From Petrosia ficiformis (taxonomy: Eukaryota > Porifera > Demospongiae > Haplosclerida > Petrosiidae): a stretch of 64,000 nt of DNA. The number at the start of each line of letters is the position of its first letter. The first letter of the stretch is position 1. The position numbers and the translations under genes were made by a program. The DNA lies in the NCBI GenBank assembly GCA_947044365.1, contig OX345636.1, positions 15,673,115 to 15,737,114 of the forward strand, given 5' to 3'. Below the pieces are notes generated by a model, which saw nothing but the letters and a program-made list of their open reading frames with translations, made no database searches and was not told the DNA's origin. Positions 11,039 to 22,855 of the stretch are shown piece by piece.

Positions 11039-12172
11039 ATTATCTAAATGTAGTAGCACAGATAATTTGCTTGATTTTAAGCAACACAGAGGCGATGCAA
11101 TTTGTTCTGTTCTATGAGAATTACTGGCTGTTTTTTGATGTAACTGCCAGTGGGATTAGGATTACGTAAAATTATTCTAAGGTTTATCATTATTAGGGTT
11201 GTGTGCAGTTTTCTATTTATAGAATGATCGTTTCTATCTATAGTACTAGCATTGTTACATCAACAAACTACTGAATTACTAGATTATTGATGTCATGAGT
11301 TTCATACCCATATGGATATTGAACAATAATTGAAAAAATGGATGATCTTCATGTTCACAAACTTTATATAATTGTCGGATGTTGCAAACCTAAGAGCTAC
11401 GTTACTGCTAACACATAGCACATGGGGCTGCCACTAATGAACATTCCATTGCAGCTAGATGACATATACGTTCACTAATGCCAAGAAAATGGACTAACAT
11501 TCCGAGATGACCATTAGGTTGTTAAGAGCATGGGCAGCTGGGGATGAGACTGTCAGTAACTGTATCAAAATGACTGCATAGTAAGCATAAAGGTAAGCAT
11601 TTGATTATTTCCCAAGTGAGTGACTTTCTAATCCACTGTCAAATAACAACTAGAGAAGGCACAAGTTACTATTGCTACACAATTTGCAATTTTTAAAAAA
11701 AGATATGCAATCCAATATAATATTGTAGATTAACAATGCTGGATTGAAAATATGTGACTAGTTAATTATTATTAATACTGACAGGAGTTTATATAATTGC
11801 TAAAGCTGTGCATGGAAGCTTCTATTTCATATTGTCTCACTGGTATGTACACACATACATGTACATGTCACTACCTATATAGAATTATAAATAGTTATAA
11901 AAACCACACATGTAACGTGTGATGAAGGCCTAAATGACCTTCTTAATTATATGCATGTGTATTTAGGAAACGTTCTATCTATTTTTTTAATCTAACAACT
12001 CTAAATCCCAGTGGAAACAGAGGACAGAACATACTACAGTACTTACAATAGACAATAAATAATGCTCATTAGAAAGCACTAAGTAAGTTTTGAAGTTAAA
12101 ATTCAAGCAAATTATCTAAATGTAGTAGCACAGATAATTAAATAATTATCTAAATGTAGTAGCACAGATAAT
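11039..12172. repeat. 28-bp inverted-end repeat in three copies
   Basis: A 28-bp unit starting ATTATCT, with core AAATGTAGTAGCAC, and ending AGATAAT (its ends are inverted repeats) is found at 11039-11066, 12111-12138 and 12145-12172, identical in all three. It lies inside the CACTA remnant interval and may be subterminal transposon repeat material. Confidence 0.75.
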
Positions 12173-12373
12173 TTGAGATGGATGAAGGAAGTCTCAACAA
12201 GGATGATTTGAGTAGCATTTTACGACAGCATATTGATGATAATAGGTGATTTAAGTGGAAAACACTCTTATTCTAAGAGGAGCTTCACCTCGAGGATCAA
12301 TTCCAAGTACACCTGTCCAGAAAGCAGTAATTGCTGATGATCTCTGTGATCATGAACTATTATTCACCACCAC

Positions 12374-12420
12374 CAACAAGGAATGAGTGTAATATACTAA
12401 TATTACACACATTCCTTGTT
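12374..12420. repeat. Hairpin palindrome
   Basis: AACAAGGAATGAGTGTAATA pairs with TATTACACACATTCCTTGTT around a short central ACTA-type loop, with one mismatch. It is non-coding. Confidence 0.75.
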
Positions 12421-14223
12421 TTAGGATAAAGAAATTGTACATATATTGTAGATAAGTGAAGTCAATGTCACCAAAACATTTCTTTTTCAAAGGAGGATAT
12501 GGATGATGGAATTGGTTAACATCCATGCAGGGAGGCTATTGTACATGTAGAACTTTGGATTTGCTGGAAAGTATTTATATTTAGTGATTATGAGTGATGG
12601 AAAGAACTATAGCTTCCAAACAAATTTCTAAATAATTCATTGTTTTTGCACACAAGTGGAATGAACTCTGGTCATTAGATGCTTCAATGTGATATATCTA
12701 TTGCTTATCCAGAAACTTTGTAAACATTTGCTTTTCTGGTCTGATCCAAGATTTTTGAAATTTCCAAGAGTTCCATTGTATTGTTCAAAAGGAAAACACC
12801 AAAATGTTGACAGTGGCCCAAAGTCTAAATAGTTTCTTTTAAATGACATGCCATATGCATATTTGGAGTGCAGTAATCTCCACCACAAAGGAACTCAAAT
12901 AATTTCCAAGAAAAGAAAGTTGAAGGATGGCAAACTCTGTTGATTGATAACACCAGGTTTTAGTTGTATGTTTCGCAATACCAACAAATATGTTATGCAT
13001 CGGGTCAATAATGTGATACTTAACAATCTATGAGAGGAAGTTCTAACAATAGCAATTATTTTATACCATGAGTTCTTTTTATATCATTATGAGCTGCAGC
13101 TGTAGAAGCCATCTGATAGGCATCTCCAATTCTTCTTTGAGTGTCACTGTCACAAGACATCTAATTCTCAAAATCAAAACCACCACAGTTAGGCTTCTTG
13201 CCAAAATCAGTGGTAGGAAATTCTTTCCGATATTTTGAACATCCATTGAAGTTGACAAATCAATATAATTTCCTGCAAATCACATACAAGAGACATCAAA
13301 GTTGCTCCAATAGTTGTAACGGATTGGTATGATGTGGGATTGTTGAATGATGCTCCATAATAAAGTTTTTTTTAGGTCATCAACAATTGGAGATACATAT
13401 GTCCCCTTGGGGCTCGTTAGACTCAGGGAGCATACCAACTAGGATCATGTCAAATTTAAATTGCCCTGTTCAAGGTAAATTCATTACAACTAAGTAGACA
13501 GCACCTGCAGAATATGGTGCTATACTTATCGGTGCATTAGTGATTTTTTGGTACCAAAATATCTTGCAAGGTACTAATCTGGATCTTCCAGGTATTTTCA
13601 CCTGCTTTGTGGTATTTTCAGTCCTTCTACATCTTTTGGGATGGTTTTAATTTCAATGTAAAATGATTTGTTCATTAATATTTTTTTCTTCATTTGTTAA
13701 AGAATTATTATGGGTAAAATTGCAAAGTATTAATCACTGAAAATAATAATTGTGATTCAAACTAGGTGGACTTTTCTAAACTTAAACCCATTGTGCATAA
13801 ACTATATAGCTGCATGGGTAAATATATAATAGTTGTATACACTAGGTGTGAGAAGCATATATTGAGAATGGGGGCTGGTGTTGTGTAGTGATCATAAGAC
13901 AGTACACGGAATGCCCCAACTACTAGGGCTGTGTATATACATTGTAGGAGTGGCTAGGGGGCAGATATTCGACGTTTTGCCACTTTAAAGAAGTATTGCT
14001 TGGTCTTTTTGTAACATGTTAACATAAAACAGTTTGAAATACATGTACATCTCAGATTATGTCAGAATCAATCTCAGAGCATCTAAAATTCCAAAAAGGT
14101 TTTTGGGGGCATGTCCTGGAATTAACTAACAATCAAATGCAAATTTGTGGCCACTAATTTAGCGGTCCTAGGCCCAATTAATTGACAAAGTTTGTCGACC
14201 ACGCCCACATTGAGTATGGGCGG

Positions 14224-14597
14224 CAGTGTTGCCAGACTAGCACATATTATGCTAGATTTAGCATAATTGAACATGATCTAGCATTGAAAAATTTTTGCAA
14301 CATCCAATAATAATATCTGTAATCTTTTAAAAACGTCATTGATTGCATTGCAAATTGTTAATATTACTGTTACAGTAATTAGTATTAGGAGGTGTGGTTA
14401 GTACCGTTAGTGGTCTACGTAATTTACAAAATTTTTAGTTGCTTTTTTTTTTTGAAGCAGAAGTAACCAAAAAAAAAGGAAAACCTACAATTTTCATGGA
14501 AATCCTCAATTTTTACGTTTTAGCATAATTTTAGATAAGATAGCATAATTTTGAAACAAAAATAGCATAGTGCTACTCCTCCCATCTGGCAACACTG
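14224..14597. mobile_element. hAT-like MITE (8-bp TSD ATGGGCGG)
   Basis: The termini are CAGTGTTGCCAGA and TCTGGCAACACTG, exact inverted repeats. Identical 8-bp duplications ATGGGCGG lie at 14216-14223 and 14598-14605. Subterminal TAGCATAAT-type words recur near both ends. There is no coding capacity (374 bp). The end sequence and duplication length fit hAT. Confidence 0.9.
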
Positions 14598-15282
14598 ATG
14601 GGCGGGCTGAGGCTTTAGGTTGATGTGTGACAAAGGGGAAAGATCACTCAACTGAAGTTAGCCCCACATACATTCAGCCCCGCATTCTTGAGGTTTTGAA
14701 GTTAACCACAAAAATTTCCCTGCTAAATATCTGGAAACCTGCAGCCTCTCATTCAAAATTTATAGCAATCTAGAGAAAATTTATAACAATACCCGCTATT
14801 CATATTTATAAAGGTAGGTTTTATAAAATATTGCTGCATCTAACAACGTATATCTAATTCTGTATTCTAACTGGCTCCAATGCTTTGGCTTCACATCATC
14901 CCAGTAGTTAGCTGTGTAATAAATTGTTCTTTATTAAAAACCAGAATAGACGAAGAATGTTATAAAGTTAACTTGTTTGTAATTTTATGCATTGTATATA
15001 TGACAGAATGAACAGATCAAAAACGAACAATTGTGTAAAAATAATATGCTGTGGGTGAACATTGGAATAACAGGTACACTGGATAGCTACTGTATTGCTG
15101 ACCAGTGTGAGAGCAGATAAAGACATTGTTATAATAAAAGTATATACATAAGTATGTGTTTATACAGCATACAGATACAAGTAATTGAATTATATTTTTA
15201 TAGAATTACTAATGCAGAGATGTCACCATCAATATTAGCTAGCCTGTAAGTAAATAATTATATGTAAATTGTACTGATCACT

Positions 15283-17640
15283 ATACACACTAATGGTCTA
15301 ACTTAAATCACAATATTTGTAAGCAACTGATACTATTATTAAAGTGATTTTCATATTCATATGTATGTTAGGGATCTGAAAGTCACTTGGATTTAGTTGT
15401 TACTGTGTTAGTTCAATGGCGAATTCAAATTTAAGGGAGCACCCATTCAATAATCACGATATACACTCATGGTCAATCTTAAATCGCTATACTTGTGAGT
15501 GACTGATACTATTATTAAAGTGATTTTCATATTCATTTGTATGTTAGGGATCTAAAAGTCACTTGGATTTAGTTGTTACTGTGTTAGTTCAATGGCGAAT
15601 TCAAATTTAAGGGAGCACCCATTCAATAATCACGATATACACTCATGGTCAATCTTAAATCGCTATACTTGTGAGTGACTGATACTATTATTAAAGTGAT
15701 TTTCATATTCATTTGTATGTTAGGGATCTAAAAGTCACTTGGATTTAGTTGTTACTATGTTAGTTCAATGGCGAATTCAAATTTAAGGAACACCCATTCA
15801 ATAATCACGATATACACTGATGGTCAATCTTAAATCGCTATACTTGTGAGTGACTGATACTATTATTAAAGTGATATTCATATTCATATGTATGTTAGGG
15901 ATCTAAAAGTCACTTGGATTTAGTTGTTACTGTGTTAGTTCAATGGCGAATTCAAATTTAAGGAACACCCATTCAATAATCACGATATACACTGATGGTC
16001 AATCTTAAATCGCTATACTTGTGAGTAACTGATACTATTATTAAAGTGATTTTCATATTCACATGTATGTTAGGGATCTAAAAGTCACTTGGATTTAGTT
16101 GTTACTATGTTAGTTCAATGGCGAATTCAAATTTAAGGAACACCCATTCAATGATCACAATATACGCTGATGGTCTATCTTAAATCGCTATACTTGTGAG
16201 TGACTGATACTATTATTAAAGGGATTTTCATATTCACATGTATGTTAGGGATCTAAAAGTCACTTGGATTTAGTTGTTACTATGTTAGTTCAATGGCGAA
16301 TTCAAATTTAAGGAACACCCATTCAATGATCACAATATACGCTGATGGTCTATCTTAAATCGCTATACTTGTGAGTAACTGATACTATTATTAAAGTGAT
16401 TTTCATATTCACATGTATGTTAGGGATCTAAAAGTCACTTGGATTTAGTTGTTACTATGTTAGTTCAATGGCGAATTCAAATTTAAGGAACACCCATTCA
16501 ATGATCACAATATACGCTGATGGTCTATCTTAAATCACTATACTTATGAGTAACTGATACTATTATTAAAGTGATTTTCATATTCATATGTATGCTAGGT
16601 ATATATCTAAAAGTCACTTGGATTTAGTTGTTACTATGTTAGTTCAATGGCGAATTCAAATTTAAGGAACACCCATTCAATGATCACAATATACGCTGAT
16701 GGTCTATCTTAAATCGCTATACTTGTGAGTGACTGATACTATTATTAAAGGGATTTTCATATTCACATGTATGTTAGGGATCTAAAAGTCACTTGGATTT
16801 AGTTGTTACTATGTTAGTTCAATGGCGAATTCAAATTTAAGGAACACCCATTCAATGATCACAATATACGCTGATGGTCTATCTTAAATCGCTATACTTG
16901 TGAGTAACTGATACTATTATTAAAGTGATTTTCATATTCACATGTATGTTAGGGATCTAAAAGTCACTTGGATTTAGTTGTTACTATGTTAGTTCAATGG
17001 CGAATTCAAATTTAAGGAACACCCATTCAATGATCACAATATACGCTGATGGTCTATCTTAAATCACTATACTTATGAGTAACTGATACTATTATTAAAG
17101 TGATTTTCATATTCATATGTATGCTAGGTATATATCTAAAAGTCACTTGGATTTAGTTGTTACTGTGTTAGTTCAATGGCGAATTCAAATTTAAGGGAGC
17201 ACCCATTCAATAATCACGATATACACTCATGGTCAATCTTAAATCGCTATACTTGTGAGTGACTGATACTATTATTAAAGTGATTTTCATATTCATTTGT
17301 ATGTTAGGGATCTAAAAGTCACTTGGATTTAGTTGTTACTATGTTAGTTCAATGGCGAATTCAAATTTAAGCAACACCCATTCAATGATCACAATATACA
17401 CTGATGGTCTATCTTAAATCGCTATACTTGTGAGTAACTGATACTATTATTAAAGTGATTTTCATATTCACATGTATGTTAGGGATCTAAAAGTCACTTG
17501 GATTTAGTTGTTACTATGTTAGTTCAATGGCGAATTCAAATTTAAGGAACACCCATTCAATGATCACAATATACACTGATGGTCTATCTTAAATCGCTAT
17601 ACTTGTGAGTGACTTATATGTATAGGGATCTGAATGTCAC
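15283..17640. repeat. Satellite array, unit about 175 bp, 13 copies
   Basis: The anchor GGATTTAGTTGTTACT occurs 13 times at spacings of 175-179 bp (about 15391, 15567, 15741 and so on to 17500). Each unit also has TTCAATGGCGAATTCAAATT and TATACTTRTGAGTRACTGAT. Variants recur in a three-unit pattern of about 528 bp: GCTAGGTATATATCT near 16594 and 17121, and AAAGGGATTTTCAT near 16219 and 16747. This is a higher-order repeat. The first units' variants (CACTCATGG, TTCATTTGTATG) reappear near 17200. The last unit is truncated at about 17610. No ORF. The unit length is in the range of many centromeric satellites, but this array is only 2.4 kb. Confidence 0.93.
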
Positions 17641-18344
17641 TTTTATTCATTTATGTGTAATCACCACCTATTCAAATATTATTTTGGTACATTTTGTCTG
17701 GTTTTGAGATTACAATTTCATTTCACAATAACTGTATATAAAATAATATAATAATAGTAAAGATAAGTTGATACACTTTAATAATTTAACATAATTATTA
17801 ATCTTTTGGAAGCGATCTTGACAAGAAAGTATTTATGGCTTCACTGTACTTCATGTTGTACTTTTTCATGATGAGGGCAGTGAGGATCTAGTGAACACAG
17901 CACATGTTGAATCTTCAACATAACGCAACAATGTTATATCTTTTCTTACCTCTGGCCATATTACGTATACATTAATATTGTGTTGAAAAGACATAATAGG
18001 TTTCTTCAAAATATCACTTTCAAGACCCATAACAAAATACTGTACTTCAAATTCCTGAATAAATATAATTACATAATATTTATTCTACTACCACATGATA
18101 TACAGAGACATACCATATCCATAAGTTCAATAGGCCAAGGTGCACATTTATGTACTCCGAGCTTCTTCAATGTTTGCACATGTTTAGGGAAGTCACTTTG
18201 ACATTCCCCCAAATAAAGTTGTCGAAGTGTTGGCTAAAATAAAAGTATATCATGTGCATACACTTATGAATACTGTACATAAATACCTCTAATTCTTTAC
18301 AGTTTGATGTATAAATGAACGTGTAAATATGCATTTACTGTAAT
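17641..18344. other. 3' flank of the PHD/MULE gene
   Basis: AT-rich non-coding DNA downstream (on the minus strand) of the gene that ends at 18345. No further exon was supported. Short open frames here look like chance. Confidence 0.4.
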
Positions 18345-21300
18345 TCAATGACATAGGAAAGTTTTAAGGTGTAAATATAATTCATGTGCATACTCATCAG
18401 ATTGTTGTCTTTCCAATGTTGGGTAGCAGCTAATGTAACACTCACTCTCCCACTTAATATGGAAAAGATCCTCTTGTGACCCCGATTTGTTCTTGAAATC
18501 AGGCACAAGACACCCTTCTCTAATTGGGTCAAAGTCTACAAAAGAATGCACGTTATATAAATACAAATAACAAGAAATATTCATTGCACAAATAAGTATG
18601 CAATTATACTTACTATCATTCTGATCCTCATGTGTATTCTCCTCTGAGCTGACTGTGTGATATTGTATGAATGTACATATTACTTTTTTTCTACAGTAAT
18701 TGCAATGCAGTAGTTACCTATGTCTTCACCAGCTTCACTACACAAATCTTCAAGTTGTTTTACTATGTCACTGTTGACCACAGCTTCAGATATATGCCTG
18801 CTGTTCAAACATCATAGTTTATGCACTCATGCAGTTACACAAAAACAATACCTTCTTAATATTTCTTTGCACATCCACATACAATATTCTAATTTCTATA
18901 TAGTTAAGTGATCTATGAACAACTATGACAATTTCATATGTAAACTCACTTTTTCATCATTGCAAATATATTCTTGGAGGTTAATTAACTGTGCAGCGAA
19001 CTGAAATCAAAGTGGAATAAAATGTACATTAAAATAACGATATATATAAATAACCTTGCAAATTAGCATCTCATAATCAGAGGGTGGAAAGCAACTCTGT
19101 ATGAGAGGATTAACAAAACCACAGTGATGATATAATAAAATATTAACCGTATTGTATGGTATTATCCTCCAGTTATTGAATCGACGAGCCACATTATTCT
19201 TTAATATACCATTCCAGGCCTCAATTGCTCCTGAAGTTCTCTCTACAGCAACTTGCTAAACAAATTAAAGCGACTTTATTAACATGGTAGTTCAATATTG
19301 CAAACTCACTGCAGACACATCAGCAAACTCAGTAGACTGGGCACCTTGCCAATCCTTGTAACGAGATGGATCACCTATTTAATTGAAGACAAAGTGAGTT
19401 GCCAATTAAATGAATGTAGAATGATACCTCTTAGGATGCATGACCAAAATGGTGTTAGAGATAGCCACTTTTGTTCCATAGTGTTCAGCCACCCAAACTG
19501 AAAGAGATTATTAGATTTACCATCGCTATTACCTGATATATGTACATCGCTTATCCTTCCCATTATATAAGGAAGGAAAGGCCTACTAGCTTCCATGTAA
19601 AGTTCTCTTTCTTCAGAAGTATCTTCTGAAAAATCGTCACTGAGGAGATTATGATCAGTTAACAATGGACTTTCATCACTCTCATTCTCTTCATTTGGCA
19701 GCTCTCTCATTATTTGCATTAACTGTTCGTAACTACTGTACACAGGTTCATCAACAGTAGGTGACTGGAAAACAGTAACACAGAGTCTCAGTCTTGAAAT
19801 AAATCGTTCTAAACTCCATGAATTAAGAAGGATGGAAAATGCATACATGGCAAATCGATAACCTTCACCTTTGCTGCAATAAAGGAAATAGCAATGTGCA
19901 AATATTCTAAAATAAATGAATACTATACACTTACAAGAGCTTTTTGAAATCATTCCTAGCACTTTTCATCACATGACTTACACATGCATGGATGAACATT
20001 AAGTTATGATCACCTGTCTCTGCACACCCAGTCACTATTCTAAAACACCGATGTACATAATCAGAAAGAGACTCAGAATTATAAACTTTTAGAAAGCTCA
20101 ACAGTAAAACTAAGCTCCTGTCAATGACCACGTGCTTTGGGATTATGAGGTTTTTTCAACCATAAATGTTTCTTTCGTGATTTCGGAAATTTTCTAAGAA
20201 GAAAGAAACAGCAAGAACAGAGTGTTCGTTTGATAAAACAGACGGACTACTTCCAACTTTATCCCTATTTCCTGAATCAAGTTCTATCTCGGAGAGTTTG
20301 GAGAATCTTTTCATATAAATGGAAGATGGTGAATTAAACTTCAACGAATGCTTAAGGAGAGAACGTTCTGACTTTTTGATTGGTCGAGAATGTTTCTCAC
20401 CTTTTAAATGAAAAGGATTACCATTATAATAAATTTCTACATCAAGCGATTGGTGATTTTTTGGCTCAAATTTTGCATCCAAAACACAAAAACGGAAGGA
20501 TACTTGGCAATTTGCAAAAGCACAGTGACCATAGCATCTAAAAAGATATTTAGACTGTTTTCGAAATGATTTCTTCACCCACTTTCTGTCAAACATCAAC
20601 GTACAAAATGGGTTAGTTGCTGAAAATAGTTTTATGACGGGAATATACCATTCATCACTGAGAGTATGTTGGGGACCTCCCATGGATTCCCACTCATCCC
20701 AAGAGAGCTTTATCTTAACTTCCTTTTGAAGTGATGCAAAAAAATAACTGTTTTCCTCCCAATCAGGAGAAGAAATATGGTGCTGTGTAGGAATAATGTC
20801 AATAATTCCAAAATGATAATAGATTACTACAATAATATACTTGCAACTTTTTTTCTGACCATTCTAACGGAGTTGAAAGGTAAAGTGGAAGTCCAGCATC
20901 AAGTTTTTCCTACATTGATTAATGTTATGTGCATTAAGATAAATTAATTAAAACTATATATATACAATCATATCTATAGCCTATTCAATACCTCTCCATA
21001 TGCAAGATTCATAGCTGTTTTGTAGCGATTCTCTGAAAAGAGAAATGCTAATCAATCAAACAATTGTGGTTTCTAAAACATTTATGTATATACCTTCTTC
21101 ATAAAGAACTTCTGTTTTCCCATTAATTTCACATAAAGAGCATTTATAAATTCCAATACTCTTTGCTTTTTCTTCAGATATATTCAGACCAATGCAATCT
21201 AAATGATAGAACTGTAAGCAGAAGTTGCACATCAGCATAAACCTGCATGTAGTTCAGATAAATAAATAATGTGCATTGGTATGCTTAGGACATACCGCTC

Positions 21301-22088
21301 ATCATAAGCTTTTTTACATAAACAATACAATCAGCATTTTCTTCATCGTATTTTCCTTCCGTTAACTGGTGTGGTATACTCATAGGGATTGTTATGGTTG
21401 GCACTGAACTTAATGTTGTGATATTAGGTACTGGTGTCATACTCACATCAGCATTATTTTTTGTACTCAAATTAGAAATACTTTCACTGCGAAGTAATCC
21501 TGTAATTTGAAAGTTAAAAATGGTGATAAAATTACCTTGCATATATAATTATTATACCAGTCACTGAGACATCTAAATTTAAATCTTTTTGCTTCTGCTT
21601 TGAAAACTGCTATATTAAAATTTACATTTCCCAGCTATATAATGTTTTTACAACTAAATTATCATTCTATACCAGCTCTCTTTCAAGTTGATCAGATTTT
21701 ATTTGTGTCCTACTATTAACTTGTTTCTAAGTAATAGTTAGTATCTCTAAAATATTATGCAATTATAATATGTAACAGTTCGTTACCTGATCATCATCTG
21801 GTAACAGTTGCATAACTTGAGATTGTACAAGCTGTAAATCCTTATGCCAATAGCAGTATACTGCTTTGATAAATGCAGGAGAAGGTTTTGATCTTCCTGA
21901 AAGTTCCTGAGACAGTCTCATCCAATACCCATCAGGTGTTGTGCGTGAACCTTTTTTACATTTTGGAGGCAAACCATGTAGACATATAAGCTCCACTAAT
22001 CTCTTAGTACAGATTTTGTACTTTTTCCTTCGACCCTAAATGTCAATAGCATAATGTCATACAATTCAATGTTCTTGATCCATACCAT
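18345..22088 (-). pseudogene. PHD-finger / MULE-like transposase gene, 17 exons, two lesions
   Basis: The start ATG (22086-22088) ends exon 1. Exons (right to left): 21787-22035, 21673-21726, 21558-21609, 21296-21499, 21094-21242, 20992-21032, 20841-20909, 19935-20782, 19428-19873, 19310-19374, 19055-19255, 18950-19000, 18852-18895, 18718-18800, 18614-18652, 18345-18535 (stop TGA). All junctions are GT-AG and keep phase, giving about 929 codons. The N-terminus is basic (GRRKKYK). A PHD finger spans exons 5-6 (YCLC...MCNFC...FYHLDC...KCSLC). Exon 9 has a C/W-rich block and VVIDRS, CAETGDHNL and HACVSHVMKSARNDFK, reminiscent of MULE transposases. Exon 12 has ERTSGAIEAWNGILKNN. Two lesions: the PHD frame needs one base added near 21326-21333, and TGA at 20156-20158 is in frame. 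It is either a recent pseudogene, a transposon-derived host gene with errors, or an element copy; no terminal repeats were found. Confidence 0.75.
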
Positions 22089-22855
22089 GTCAACCGAGCT
22101 TGAATAACAACTCTACTCCAACTACTAACCAGTACTATGACTATAAGGAAGTTAATCTTGACCACTTTTGTAATGGTTTTATATAGTGAAATGATTATAA
22201 AAAGAAATAAGTATTACACAATATGGAAGATTCTAGATTGAGCATTACACAACATAACACAAAATGTATTACACAACCTAAGAAAGTTCTAGACTATAAA
22301 TATATAATTCTTGTGAAAAGTATTGCACAACATAACACTTAACAGAAAATTATTATGCAACTTAACATACTGATATTACACACAACATATATTATAGCAT
22401 TTGTTAGACAAGTAATACACAATAACAAAAGAAAGTTCTAGTCTGTATTATATGATGACACTTGTAAAAATTATTATAAAACAACATAAAACATAACAGA
22501 AGGTAGACCTAGACAAATAGAACACAACATTACTGCTCTCAGCGAAATCCTAGATTATTCTTTCACTTTGTCCGTTTTGGAAACAACCAGTCCCTAAGTT
22601 TAACATGTTATATATATTATATATTAATAATAATTATCATAAACTTAGTTATATATAATATATATAATAATTATCATATTATCGCAACTAGCCAGCCCCA
22701 CCCGCACGATAGTTAAATCAGCCCAACCCTTGTACATTCCACAACAAGTTAATAAACCAAAAGAATTTCGCTAGGCGGGGTTTACAGTGAGGTGTGGAAT
22801 GCGAGGCTACTGAATGTGAGGCTAACTTCAATTGAGTGGAAAGATCGATTTAGTC
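22089..22855. promoter_or_regulatory. Divergent intergenic region (candidate bidirectional promoter)
   Basis: This 767-bp gap separates the minus-strand PHD/MULE gene start (22088) from the plus-strand ORF at 22856. It holds repeated motifs TTCTAGA/AGTTCTAG with ACACAACATAACA and a TA-rich inverted stretch near 22605-22680. The last 170 bp (about 22690-22830) are less AT-rich. Promoter function is inferred only from the head-to-head arrangement. Confidence 0.35.

Larger units (their letters stand above)
10897..13545 (-). pseudogene. CACTA/EnSpm (Tnp2-type) transposase remnant
   Basis: Minus-strand fragments occur in the order expected for a Tnp2-type CACTA transposase. Near 13530-13390 are GAVYLVVMNLP and ILVGMLPESNEPQGD. 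Near 13260-13190 are FNGCSKYRKEFPTTDFG and CGGFDFEN. Near 13040-12985 is IDPMHNIFVGIAKHTTKTW, the signature DPMHN block. At 12637-12888 is FGPLSTFWCFPFEQYNGTL, the conserved GP...FPFE..NG region. Near 11010-10900 is a C-terminal IPVSRIAGPAAAVSETVLEF...VAVPLLKN followed by TAG. Stops, frameshifts and an unrelated stretch of about 1.6 kb before the C-terminal part show it is inactive. No CACTA termini or 3-bp duplications were located. Confidence 0.82.

Noticed and set aside
19498..19532. A 35-bp intron in the PHD/MULE gene
   Set aside because: It has GT-AG borders, but it is very short and removing it breaks phase with the next exon; reading through gives WLSLTPFWSCILRGDPS and keeps phase.
20156..20158. 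Selenocysteine codon
   Set aside because: No SECIS-like element was recognised, and the protein family has no selenoprotein tradition; a nonsense change or base error is simpler.
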